From Planobispora rosea (GTDB taxonomy: Bacteria; Actinomycetota; Actinomycetes; Streptosporangiales; Streptosporangiaceae): DNA of 64,000 nucleotides. Positions 26,890 through 34,541 of this stretch are shown here, in pieces; the stretch's first letter is position 1, and each line of letters starts with the position of its first letter. The notes under the pieces were generated by a model, which saw nothing but the letters and a program-made list of their open reading frames with translations, was not told the DNA's origin and made no database searches. The position numbers and the translations under genes are program-made. The stretch covers positions 248,001 through 312,000 of the forward strand of contig NZ_BMQP01000002.1 in the NCBI RefSeq assembly GCF_014648175.1, given 5' to 3'.

Positions 26890-27839
26890 TCAGGTTGAAT
26901 TCGTAGAGCCCTCCTTGGCATGACAGGGTTCGAGGGTCAGGCCGGTCCCGGCCAGGCATCCGCTGATCAGGCGGGGCCGATACTGGATCTTCTTCAGCTT
27001 GCGCTTGACGATCCGAACGAGACCTTTGAGATCAGCGACGATGAAGTTGGCCAGAGCGCGCTTGAGCAGGGACCAGACGCCCTCGGCAGGGTTCAGCTCC
27101 GGCGCGTAGGCGGGCAGGTGATAGATCCGCAGCCAGTCGTCGTGCTCACGGGCGAAGTCGACCAGCTCCTGCACGTGGTGGCGGTTCAGGTTGTCCCAGC
27201 ACCACACCAGCGGCGCGCCGAGCTGCTGATGGGTGGTGAGGATCAGGTCGCGGTAGTCCTGCCAGGCGAAACTCTTCGGCTCGCCGGGACGGCCCCGATA
27301 CAGCTGCAACCGGTAGAACAAGCGCGGGCGCTCCCCAGCACGGAAGCAGACCACGCCGGCCACGTTCACCCGGCCCCTGCCGCCGCGGGTGTGCACCACC
27401 GGCCGGGCACCCCGCGGAGCCCAGGTCCGTGCTTTGGGCGGCCTCAGCCCCTGGCCCGCCTCGTCGGCGAAGCAGATCCAGGCACCCAGGTCCGCCGCGG
27501 TGGTTTTAGCTGCGGCCACACCTCGTTCTTCCACACCGCGATCGCGGTCTCGTCGCGTTCGGCGGCCCGCCGTACCGGCACCTGCCAGGACCAGCCATGC
27601 CGCTTGAGCAGCTTGGCCACCCCCTCGATGGTGTAGCCGACGTGGAACATCCGCCCGATCACCGTCTTGAGGCCCAGCGTCCAGCGCTGGTCATCGGCGA
27701 ACCCGTGCGCCAGCGGCCCTCGTTTCAGCTCGGCCTCCAGCTTGGCCCACGAGGCGGGCGACAGCTTCTCCCGCGAGACCGGCCCCGTGGATTTCAGCGC
27801 CGCCGTCCCCCCGACGCGCCACCTGGCCTTCCCCCTCCG
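26890..27839 (-). pseudogene. IS630 transposase, C-terminal part (DDE domain), separated from its start
   Basis: Two overlapping leftward frames. The first (to about 27444) carries the second helix-turn-helix region, TLGLKTVIGRMFHVGYTIEG and KLLKRHGWSWQVPVRRA. The second (from about 27534 to 26890) carries the catalytic core: D in CFADEAGQGLRP, D in VWCWDNLNRHH, and E in YAPELNPAEGVWSLLKRAL, so the DDE triad is intact. They meet at CTAAAAC (four A's at 27504-27507), where a -1 slip on AAA continues the family sequence. IS630 elements are known to use such frameshifting. The stop codon lies inside the terminal repeat. The 5' part is at 29383-29544, so no complete protein can be made. Confidence 0.88.
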
Positions 27840-27916
27840 TGTCAGGCTCAAGTGGGACACACGGTGAGGTAGTTCTCAATATGGCATGAGTAGGGCGAGA
27901 CATGGTGTAGCAGACT

Positions 27917-28330
27917 GTGACGATGACGAAGCACGACCTGGAGGCCGGTGGGCCCCGGGCTGATCGACCCAAGCGCCGACACTTTTCGGCGGAGTACAAG
28001 CTGCGGATCGTCGCCGAGTACGACGCGGCGCCACCCGGTGAAAAGGGTGCCATTTTGCGCCGCGAAGGCTTGTACGACTCCAGCATCCAGTTGTGGCGCA
28101 GGCAGCGCGACGAGGGTGCCTTGAAGGGCGTCTCCAGGGAAAAGCAGGTCGCATCCGGAGAGATGGCACGGCAGCGGGCCAAGGAGAAGGCGGAGCGAGA
28201 AAAACTCGAACGGGAGAACGCCCGGCTGAAAAAGAAGCTCGCCCAGACCGAGGCCGCTCTGGAGATCATGGGAAAATGGCACGCGCTCTTGGAAACGATG
28301 TCCGAGAGCGCGGACTCGGACAACTCCTGA
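27917..28330 (+). CDS. IS3-family transposase OrfA
   Basis: 137 residues. An N-terminal helix-turn-helix of the transposase_8 type (RRHFSAEYKLRIVAEYDAA...LRREGLYDSSIQLWRRQRDEG) is followed by a long charged coiled coil/leucine zipper (AKEKAEREKLERENARLKKK) used for dimerisation. In this family OrfA binds the IS ends, and a -1 frameshift near its end makes the OrfAB transposase; a GGGAAAATGG stretch at 28270-28279 is a plausible slip site. Intact by itself. Confidence 0.88.
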   Translation: MTMTKHDLEAGGPRADRPKRRHFSAEYKLRIVAEYDAAPPGEKGAILRREGLYDSSIQLWRRQRDEGALKGVSREKQVASGEMARQRAKEKAEREKLERENARLKKKLAQTEAALEIMGKWHALLETMSESADSDNS

Positions 28331-29347
28331 CTGAACTTCGCGCCGAAACCCGCGAACAACCCGAACCCCACGTCGGTACCCAACGATCCTGCACACTGAC
28401 CGGCATCAACCGGTCTTCGCTGTATCGACACCGGCAACCGAAAGAGGTGAAGCCCGTAACCGTACGGCCGGCCCCGCCCAATGCGCTGTCCGCAGAGGAA
28501 TGCGAGGAGCTGATCGCAGTCCTCTGCGGACAAGTCGCCGCGCCAGGTGTGGGCGACCTTGCTCGATCGTGGCACCTACCTGGCGTCGGTGTCCACGATG
28601 TACCGGGTCCTGCGCGCCCGCGGCCTGGTCCGCGAGCGGCGCGCTCAGGCCCGGCACGAGGCCAAGAAGAAACCGCACCTGGTCGCCAGAAGCCCCAACG
28701 AGGTGTGGAGCTGGGATATAACCAGGCTGCCGTCCATCGAGCGAGGCAAGTACTTCGACCTGTACGTGATGATCGACATCTTCTCCCGGTGTGTGGTGCA
28801 CTGGGAGGTTCACGTCCGTGAATCAGGAGAGCTTGCCAAGCAGTTCATCGAGAACTGTATCCGGGCCAACGGCGGGCTCGCGCCGCGGACGATCCACTCC
28901 GACCGCGGAACGTCGATGACGTCGAAATCGGTGGCGAGCCTGCTGTCCGACCTGGACATCATCAAGTCGCATTCCCGGCCGAGGGTGAGCAACGACAACC
29001 CTTACAGCGAGGCGAACTTCAAAACGATGAAGTACTGCCCTGTGTTCCCGGAAGTGTTCGGGTCGGCACAGGACGCGAGAAGCTTCTGTCACCGATTCTT
29101 CGACTATTACAACCACCGGCATTACCACTCGGGGATTGGGCTGCACACGCCGTTCACCGTGCACATCGGCACCGCCCAGGCCATCCAAGACAAGCGCCAG
29201 GACACGATCGAGGAATTCCGTGTGGCCAACCCGCAGAGGTTCACTCGACGGCCGTCGCTGCCCAAGCTCCCCACCGAGGCGTGGATCAACGAGCCCAGCG
29301 ACGACGACGGCCTGACCAGCAGCTCAGACGAGGAGGAGGCCGCTTAA
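28276..29347 (+). pseudogene. IS3-family transposase OrfB, broken by a frameshift
   Basis: The start is in the -1 frame relative to orfA (LLTELRAETREQPE, CTLTGINRSSLYRHRQP, ALSAEECEELIAVLCG). At about 28520-28530 family similarity jumps to the next frame (DKSPRQVWATLLDRGTYLAS), so one base has been lost or gained. The rest is an rve integrase core with D in VWSWDITRLP, D in HSDRGTSMTS and E in NPYSEANFKTMKY, ending in an acidic tail (DDDGLTSSSDEEEAA). The DDE residues are intact but the frame break makes the element probably inactive, unless it is a sequencing error. Confidence 0.82.
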
Positions 29348-29382
29348 CGCCTCAGCAGCACCGTGTCCCACTTGACTTGACA

Positions 29383-29544
29383 CCTACCGTTCCACCGCCG
29401 CACCGTACGCTCGTCGATCCGCAGGTCCCCCGCGATCGCCTTGGTGGGCTCACCTGCCGCGAACCGTTCGGCCGCCTTCAGCCGGACCAGCTCGCGGCGC
29501 TCCTGTTCGGCGGGCGTGTACCCGCCCCTCTGCCCGTACCGCAT
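29383..29544 (-). pseudogene. IS630 transposase, N-terminal part
   Basis: Begins with an ATG reading MRYGQRGGYTPAEQERREL and continues through KAAERFAAGEPTKAIAGDLR to the helix-turn-helix end ERTVRRW, where the IS3 element interrupts it. This is the start of the same transposase whose remainder lies at 26890-27839, on the same strand. Confidence 0.85.
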
Positions 29545-29611
29545 GACCCAGTCGTATCGCAGCACCGAGCAGCCGTCACGACCTACGGGCTCTACGAATT
29601 CAACCTGAGTA

Positions 29612-30217
29612 GGCATGCCGTCCCACATTCACTATCCAGCCGTCGGCGGACATGCAGCCCGTGGTCTTGACCTGAACACGCTTGATCGCACCTTGGACGT
29701 CCACCAGCAGGTCGTATGGCTGAGGTTCGACGGGTAGCGCGGCCGCGCAACCGCGGAGCGCGAACCATGCCGTGGCTATCGCCAGCCCGGCACTCCTCAG
29801 CCGGGAGAGATCCGGCTCCAGCGACAGCGGATCGATCGAGCCAGCTTCACCGGCACCACTCCCCCGGCCATCGAAACGATCCAGGTCGAGACCAAGTCGC
29901 ACCGCGTGCGCTTTGATCACCGCCCTGTCCGGTGTCGATTCCGGGCACAGACCCAGCAGGTTGCAGAGTTCGTTCCACGATCGCCCTTCGCGTACGGCCC
30001 GGGCGAAATCCTCATCCCTCCACCTGCGCTGTCCCACGAAATGACCCGTGTCCAGTTCCAGCCGCTCCGCATGACGGCGGACCGCTCGGATGGAACCCGC
30101 CGAGTTGGCCTTGAGATCGAGCAGACGCAGCACCCCGCGCCAGGAGGAGGCATTGGAGACCGCCTCCACCAGTTGGGCGTCCGCCCATGTCCGCCTGTCG
30201 GATACAGAGTGTGACAC
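29612..30217 (-). pseudogene. 5' part of interrupted PD-(D/E)XK-type nuclease with two N-terminal HTH-like repeats
   Basis: 202 codons up to the IS630 target site, then three codons of IS sequence (YSG) and a stop. Residues ~8-60 and ~64-115 are two copies of a DNA-binding repeat: RTWADAQLVEAV..SSWRGVLRLLDL and RRWRDEDFARAV..RSWNELCNLLGL, the pattern of actinobacterial/phage intron-type nucleases. The nuclease domain follows: ATAWFALRGC, EPQPYDLLVDVQG (D169) and KRVQVKTTG (Q182-x-K184, with Q in place of the usual E). The natural end lies at 26727-26886. GTG start with TACAGT seven bases upstream and no Shine-Dalgarno, so leaderless expression is possible. Likely originally a site-specific or homing-type endonuclease beside tRNA-Pro. 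Confidence 0.85.
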
Positions 30218-30335
30218 GGGATCAACTGTAAGGAAGAAAGATGAGGTCCACCGGGAGTTCCACGGAACAGCGGGGCCTCGTCCCTCCTCGGACGACCGCT
30301 ACCACTGCCATTTTCTGGCGAGGCATCAAGAAATG

Positions 30336-30370
30336 AAAAAGAGTGTCACGTCTTCACGCGACACTCTTTC
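30336..30370 (-). terminator. Intrinsic terminator of tRNA-Pro
   Basis: On the minus strand AAAGAGTGTC and GACACTCTTT (30361-30370, 30339-30348) form a perfect 10-bp stem with a 12-base loop, followed by a run of five T's. It starts 14 bases after the tRNA 3' end. Confidence 0.88.
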
Positions 30371-30383
30371 CGCCAGGAAAATC

Positions 30384-30460
30384 TGGTCGGGACGACAGGA
30401 TTTGAACCTGCGACCCCCTGACCCCCAGTCAGGTGCGCTACCAAGCTGCGCTACGTCCCG
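30384..30460 (-). tRNA. tRNA-Pro (anticodon GGG)
   Basis: 77 bases including an encoded 3' ACCA. The acceptor stem pairs CGGGACG with CGTCCCG; the anticodon loop reads CTGGGGGTC within a GACTG/CAGGT-type stem region; the T arm carries GGTTCAAATCC. Anticodon GGG reads CCC/CCU proline codons. The tRNA is transcribed leftward toward the interrupted nuclease gene and has its own terminator. Confidence 0.95.
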
Positions 30461-30588
30461 GTTTGTCCTTTGGCCCTTGCGGGCCGCCCCTCTCGGGGGG
30501 ACGTCATAACCTTAGCGCAGATCTAGCGGACGTGTGCACGCCAGGGCGTCCGCCTGGCAGTTGTGATCACGTGGAGGGTGGAGCGCGG

Positions 30589-31011
30589 GTGGGGCGGAAG
30601 GCGTTGATCGACCAGGAGGAGCTGCGGCGGCTGGCCGGGCAGGGGTTGTCGAACGCGGAGCTGGCGGCGCGGTTCGGGGTGAGCGAGTCGGGGATCCTGC
30701 AGGCGAAGCGGGCCGCGGGGTTGTCCAAGCCGATGCTCGACCATTCGCGGGCGATCCCGTGGAAGCTCGACCGCGCGCACAGTCAGTCGGGCCCGGCGAC
30801 GAACCTGCGCAACCTGTCGTCCGTCGCCCAGGGGCGGGCGATCCCCGCGGAGAAGCTCAACACCGCGCTGCGCTGGGCCGACCGGCTGGTGGCGGCGGGG
30901 CTGGACATCGCCTACGACACCGAGCACGGGTTCCATGAGGTCCCGGCGCCCGAGGACGGCTCGCTCGTTGAGAGAGTCCTCGCGGAGGCGAGGAGCGCCG
31001 TCGCGGATTGA
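30589..31011 (+). CDS. Small helix-turn-helix protein of unknown function
   Basis: 140 residues. Residues ~7-45 form a clear HTH of resolvase/sigma-70 region 4 type: LIDQEELRRLAGQGLSNAEL then RFGVSESGILQAKRAAG. The rest is a mostly helical region (LRNLSSVAQGRAIPAEKLNT, ALRWADRLVAAGLDIAYDTE) with no enzyme motif. A GGAG five bases before the GTG at 30589 supports this start. It could be a phage-type or housekeeping DNA-binding protein; I cannot name a target. It is next to the tRNA-Pro promoter side. Confidence 0.7.
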   Translation: MGRKALIDQEELRRLAGQGLSNAELAARFGVSESGILQAKRAAGLSKPMLDHSRAIPWKLDRAHSQSGPATNLRNLSSVAQGRAIPAEKLNTALRWADRLVAAGLDIAYDTEHGFHEVPAPEDGSLVERVLAEARSAVAD

Positions 31012-31239
31012 GGGTTCCGGCTGAGGGCGCGGTGGGAGGTTTCCCTGTGAGGCTCTCCCTTCCGGGGAGCGCGGTTGCGGATTTCTCCTGCCGCGGGTGC
31101 GGTCGAGGGTTCTCCGGCAGCGTCGAGGGCTCCCGGGCGGAGGGTAACGCCGCGGCGATGCGGGAGTAACCGGGCGGTTTTGACGTGGCTTTCCGGGGCA
31201 GCGGGCGGAGACAACCGCTGACGCAATCCGGAGGCGCAC

Positions 31240-32013
31240 ATGTCCACCGAGACCTTGATCTGGGTGGCCGTCATCGTGGTCGCGGTGGTGGCGATCGTCG
31301 CAGTCGGCTATGTCGTACTGCAGCAGCAACGCCGGCACCGACTCCGCGAACGATTCGGCCCCGAGTATGACCGTACCCTGCGCGAGCGTGAGAACCGCCG
31401 CGAGGCTGAGCAGGAGCTCCTCGCCCGTGAGCAGCGTTTCAGCTCGCTCGACATCCGCCCGCTCGATGACGAGACGCGGGCAGGCTACGCCAAGAAATGG
31501 CTTGAGGTCCAGGAACGGTTCGTGGACGCGCCCGGGTTCGCGGTGACCGAGGCCGATCACCTGGTGACCTCCGTGATGGCCGACAAGGGTTATCCGGTCG
31601 AGGATTTCGAGCAGCGGATCGCCGATCTGTCGGTGGATCACAGCCGTACCCTCGACCATTACCGGCAGGCCCATGAGATCAGCGGCCGTGCCGTCCGCAA
31701 GGCCGCGTCCACCGAGGAGCTCCGCCAGGCGATGGTGCACTATCGCGCTCTGTTCGAGGAGTTGCTCGGTGCCCCCACGGCCGAGGCGGCGAAGGCGGCG
31801 GACGACGCGCACGTCTCCCGGCACGCCGCCGCCCCGCCCCGTCAGCGGGAGGCGCACTCCGGGCGCGCCGACCGGAACGGGCGGCCCGGCCATGACGAGC
31901 CGGACGACCACGATGTACGGCCCGGCCATAACGATCACGATGTACGGCCCGGCCCCGGCGAGCGGGCCGGTGAGAACGAGCGGGGCGCCCCCCGTGACTC
32001 CCGAGGACGGTGA
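31240..32013 (+). CDS. Membrane-anchored protein with cytoplasmic helical domain
   Basis: 257 residues. A single N-terminal transmembrane helix (LIWVAVIVVAVVAIVAVGYVV) is followed by a basic stop-transfer segment (QQQRRHRLRERFG), an R/E-rich helix (RTLRERENRREAEQELLARE) and a helical domain with the motif W-x-E-V-Q-x-x-F-V-D-x-P (KKWLEVQERFVDAPG) ending HYRALFEELLG. The C-terminal ~75 residues are charged and disordered, with DDHDVRPGHNDHDVRPG repeats. GGAGG lies 5 bases before the ATG. First of three tightly spaced genes; the next encodes a protein with the same soluble domain. The family is common in actinomycetes but has no known function. Confidence 0.8.
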   Translation: MSTETLIWVAVIVVAVVAIVAVGYVVLQQQRRHRLRERFGPEYDRTLRERENRREAEQELLAREQRFSSLDIRPLDDETRAGYAKKWLEVQERFVDAPGFAVTEADHLVTSVMADKGYPVEDFEQRIADLSVDHSRTLDHYRQAHEISGRAVRKAASTEELRQAMVHYRALFEELLGAPTAEAAKAADDAHVSRHAAAPPRQREAHSGRADRNGRPGHDEPDDHDVRPGHNDHDVRPGPGERAGENERGAPRDSRGR

Positions 32014-32019
32014 GCATAG

Positions 32020-32715
32020 ATGAACGACCGACCCGATCGGCTGGTACACGGCCGCCCGACCCGGGCGGATGAGGACACACAACCGCAGGTGCCGCCGCAG
32101 CGTGACGACGCGGCACAACCCGGTGAGCCGGTGCCCCCCGGTCAGGTACTCGTCGGGCACGTGCCGCCCGGGAAGGCGCCTGCCAGGCAGGTGCCTGCGG
32201 ACCAGGTCGATGACGCGCCGGGGCGGGAGACCCCGCTGACGGACGCCGACCGCGCGGACAGCGCCGAGCGTGTGGATGTCCCTCACCCCGGCGGCCGTCC
32301 CGGTCCGGAGCACGCCGGGCCGGACGACCGGCGGTCCGCTCAGGATCCGGTGCCCGGACACGGCGCAGCGCCCCCACAGGTTCCCGTGCAGGAGCCTCAG
32401 CGCTCCGGCCGGGTGTCCCTGTTCGGCCAGGACCCCGAGGACGTACGGCGGCGCTGGCAGGAGGTCCAGGCGGGTTTCGTCGACGACCCCCGCCAGGCGG
32501 TGGAGCACGCGGCCTCGCTCCTCGGCGAGGTGACGGAGGCGATCCGCACGGCGCTGGAGGCCCGGGCCGCCGATCTGCAGGGTCGATGGAAGAACGGCGG
32601 CCAGGACGCCGCCGAGGGGGGCGACACCGAGCGGCTCCGCACGGTCCTGCGGGACTACCGCGCGACGCTGGAGGAACTGCTCGGCATGCCCGTCACGTCC
32701 GTAGGAAAGAGGTAA
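32020..32715 (+). CDS. Soluble paralogue of the preceding helical domain protein
   Basis: 231 residues. The first ~125 are low-complexity and rich in P, G, D and Q. The last ~100 repeat the helical domain of the previous gene: RRWQEVQAGFVDDPRQAVEH matches its KKWLEVQERFVDAPG region, and RTVLRDYRATLEELLGMP matches its HYRALFEELLG. It lacks a membrane helix. Separated from the upstream stop by 6 bases, so translated from the same mRNA. The pair may form a hetero-oligomer, one subunit membrane-bound, but this is inferred from shared sequence and adjacency only. Confidence 0.78.
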   Translation: MNDRPDRLVHGRPTRADEDTQPQVPPQRDDAAQPGEPVPPGQVLVGHVPPGKAPARQVPADQVDDAPGRETPLTDADRADSAERVDVPHPGGRPGPEHAGPDDRRSAQDPVPGHGAAPPQVPVQEPQRSGRVSLFGQDPEDVRRRWQEVQAGFVDDPRQAVEHAASLLGEVTEAIRTALEARAADLQGRWKNGGQDAAEGGDTERLRTVLRDYRATLEELLGMPVTSVGKR

Positions 32716-32718
32716 GCC

Positions 32719-32910
32719 ATGCTGGCAATCGCCGCCGCCATCGTGTTCGGTATCGGCCTGCTGTTCGAGCTGCTCGACGTGTCCCTGGGCGGGGACTTCG
32801 GCTCGACGGCCTTCCTGCTTCTCGGACTGCTCCTGCTCTCCCTGCACCAGGGCGGTGTGGGCACGGCGGGATTGCGCGGGAGCGGCGCCTGGCGCCGTAG
32901 CAGGAGGTGA
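32719..32910 (+). CDS. Small membrane protein
   Basis: 63 residues with two hydrophobic helices (MLAIAAAIVFGIGLLFELLD and STAFLLLGLLLLSLH) and a basic C-terminal tail (RGSGAWRRSRR). It starts three bases after the preceding stop with AGAGG upstream, so it is the last gene of the three-gene unit. Function unknown; a membrane partner for the two helical-domain proteins is the simplest reading of the layout. Confidence 0.72.
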   Translation: MLAIAAAIVFGIGLLFELLDVSLGGDFGSTAFLLLGLLLLSLHQGGVGTAGLRGSGAWRRSRR

Positions 32911-32916
32911 CCGCGC

Positions 32917-32946
32917 GGGGTGGCCTCCGTTTCTCAGGGCCACCCC
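32917..32946 (+). terminator. Hairpin after the three-gene unit
   Basis: GGGGTGGCC (32917-32925) pairs with GGCCACCCC (32938-32946) around a 12-base loop, 7 bases after the last stop codon. No T-tract. Confidence 0.6.
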
Positions 32947-32962
32947 ACGGAAACATCTCTCA

Positions 32963-32990
32963 GGGGCGCCGTCCGTCAGGACGGCGCCCC
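32963..32990. terminator. Strong second hairpin
   Basis: GGGGCGCCGTCC and GGACGGCGCCCC form a perfect 12-bp stem with the loop GTCA, followed by TT. Together with the hairpin just before it, it separates the rightward unit from the end of the leftward NADH dehydrogenase gene. Confidence 0.75.
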
Positions 32991-33038
32991 TTCGCCTGTC
33001 GCCGTGGCGTGTTCCCAGGTCGTGTCATGTTTTCAGAA

Positions 33039-33071
33039 GGTCCGGCAACGGTCCGGCAACGGTGCGGCATC
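33039..33071. repeat. Three 11-base direct repeats
   Basis: GGTCCGGCAAC occurs twice in tandem, followed by GGTGCGGCATC. The spacing resembles a direct-repeat binding site, but the location downstream of both flanking genes argues against a promoter role. Confidence 0.5.
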
Positions 33072-33114
33072 CGCTCGGGCTGAGGCCCGTCGCCCGCTCT
33101 CCGGATGGGATCCG

Positions 33115-34434
33115 TCACCCGCTCTTGCCGAGGTCCGGCCGGGCCGCGAACTCGAACTCCTGCCGGGGGTGGGCCAGCGCGCCGAGCGAGGTGATGTCCC
33201 GCCGGAAGAACAGCGCGAGCGTCCAGTCGATCAGCACGCGCACCTTCCGGTTCAGGGTCGGCACCCGGGACAGGTGGTAGGTCCGGTGCATGAACCAGGC
33301 CAGCGGCCCACGTAGCTTTACGCCGTAGATCTGCGCGACGCCCTGGTGCAGACCCAGGCTGGCGACCGAGCCCGCGTAGGCGTGCCGGTACGGCCGCAGT
33401 TCGGCGCCCCTGAGCGTGGCCAGCACGTTGTCGGCCAGCGTGCGGGCCTGCCGTACGGCGTGCTGGGCGTTCGGCGAGGTCAGCTCACCGGGCCGGGTCA
33501 GGTCGGGTACGGCGGCGCTGTCCCCTGCGGTGAACACGGTGGGGTACCCCTCGACGAGCAGTTCGGCGGTGGCCTTCACCCGTCCCTTGTCGTCCAGGGG
33601 GAGGCCGCTGGCCCGCACGAGGGGATGCGGTTTGACGCCGGCGGTCCACACCAGCGTGGCGGCGTCGAACGCGTCTCCGTCGTCGAGGACGATGTGGCCG
33701 TCCTCGGCGGACTTCAGGCGGACGCCGAGGCGCACGTCGATGCCCCGGCTGCGGAGTTGCTCGACCGTCCAGCGGCCCATCTCGGGACCGACCTCGGGCA
33801 GGATCCGGCCGGTGGCCTCGACCAGGACCCAGCGCATGTCGCCGGGCCGGATGGACGGGTAGTGGCGGCAGGCGTCGCGGGCCATGTCCTCCAGCTCGGC
33901 CAGGGCCTCGACCCCGGCGAAACCGGCGCCGACGAAGACGAACGTGAGGGCCTTCTCCCGGATCGCCGCGTCGGTGGTGGAGGCGGCCAGGTCGAGCTGG
34001 GCGAGCACGTGGTTGCGCAGGTGGATGGCCTCCTCGACGGTCTTGAAGCCGATCCCGCACTCCGCCAGGCCGGGGATGGGAAGGGTGCGGGAGACGGAGC
34101 CGGGGGCGAGGACGAGGAGGTCGTAGCCGAGGATGCGGGGCGGGCCCTGGTGCGGCCGCATCTCGACGGTGCGGGCCTGCGGGTCGATTCCGACCACCCA
34201 GCCGTTGAGGATCTCGCAGGACTTCAGGACCTTGCGGAGGGGGACGACGACATGCCGGGGTTCGACGTTCCCCGCCGCGGCCTCCGGGAGGAAGGGCTGG
34301 TAGGTCATGTACGAGTCGGCGTCGACGACGGTGACGCGGGCTTCTCCGCGGCGGAGCCGGCGCTGCAGGCGTAAGGCGGTGTACATGCCGACGTAACCGC
34401 CGCCGACGATCAGAATGCGCGGGGGTGTGGTCAT
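33115..34434 (-). CDS. Type II NADH dehydrogenase-like FAD oxidoreductase
   Basis: 439 residues. FAD-binding Rossmann motif RILIVGGGYVGMYTALRL at the N-terminus, second nucleotide-binding motif FVFVGAGFAGVEALAELEDM about residue 165, and FAD-contacting VFTAGDSAAVPD near residue 300 followed by AQHAVRQARTLADNVLA. The C-terminus (VLIDWTLALFFRRDITSLG) is the amphipathic membrane-association helix of NDH-2 enzymes. It oxidises NADH and passes electrons to menaquinone at the inner face of the membrane without pumping protons. AGGGGG precedes the ATG. It lies after the sigma factor and anti-sigma genes on the same strand, 107 bases away, so it may belong to the stress regulon. Confidence 0.9.
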   Translation of the reverse strand: MTTPPRILIVGGGYVGMYTALRLQRRLRRGEARVTVVDADSYMTYQPFLPEAAAGNVEPRHVVVPLRKVLKSCEILNGWVVGIDPQARTVEMRPHQGPPRILGYDLLVLAPGSVSRTLPIPGLAECGIGFKTVEEAIHLRNHVLAQLDLAASTTDAAIREKALTFVFVGAGFAGVEALAELEDMARDACRHYPSIRPGDMRWVLVEATGRILPEVGPEMGRWTVEQLRSRGIDVRLGVRLKSAEDGHIVLDDGDAFDAATLVWTAGVKPHPLVRASGLPLDDKGRVKATAELLVEGYPTVFTAGDSAAVPDLTRPGELTSPNAQHAVRQARTLADNVLATLRGAELRPYRHAYAGSVASLGLHQGVAQIYGVKLRGPLAWFMHRTYHLSRVPTLNRKVRVLIDWTLALFFRRDITSLGALAHPRQEFEFAARPDLGKSG

Positions 34435-34541
34435 GGCCTGCCCCCTACCCAGAAAAGGGGCCCAGCCCCAGGAAAGCGGTTGCAGGAGCGTTCGGCCGGG
34501 ATTCCGGGCGGAGGGCCGGTACGGGGACCCGCCGGGAGGGG

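Larger units (their letters stand above)
27840..29382 (+). mobile_element. IS3-family insertion sequence nested in the IS630 transposase gene
   Basis: 1543 bases bounded by imperfect inverted repeats: left TGTCAGGCTCAAGTGGGAC, right (complement) TGTCAAGTCAAGTGGGAC, both continuing with ACAC and GGTG blocks. Orientation is opposite to the host IS630. It holds orfA and a broken orfB. The flanking bases (CCG left, CCT right) do not give a clear target duplication, so the exact ends may be off by a few bases. Confidence 0.85.
26889..29609 (-). mobile_element. IS630-family insertion sequence, itself split by an IS3-family element
   Basis: Perfect 23-base terminal inverted repeats (26889-26911 and 29587-29609, outer end CTCAGGTTGAATTCG) are flanked by TA on both sides (26887-26888, 29610-29611), the target duplication of the IS630/Tc1 group. 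Without the nested element the IS would be about 1.18 kb, normal for the family. It has inserted into the nuclease gene that reads leftward across this region. Confidence 0.93.

Noticed and set aside
27837-29385. Target-site duplication of the IS3-family element
   Set aside because: The bases outside the repeats (CCG and CCT) do not match; calling a duplication would require moving one end arbitrarily.
26727-30460. Integrated element with tRNA-Pro as attachment site
   Set aside because: No integrase gene and no second copy of the tRNA 3' end was found in the window; the mobile DNA here is explained by the two IS elements.
30090-30509. 139-codon rightward frame with AAGGAAG before an internal ATG at 30241, containing SGRQDLNLRPPDPQSGA
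   Set aside because: It reads antisense straight through tRNA-Pro and its terminator; this peptide is a well-known false gene product of tRNA regions.
34475-34490. Third copy of the pectinase operator (AGGAAAGCGGTTGC)
   Set aside because: Only the left half matches and it lies between the NADH dehydrogenase and anti-sigma genes; treated as chance.
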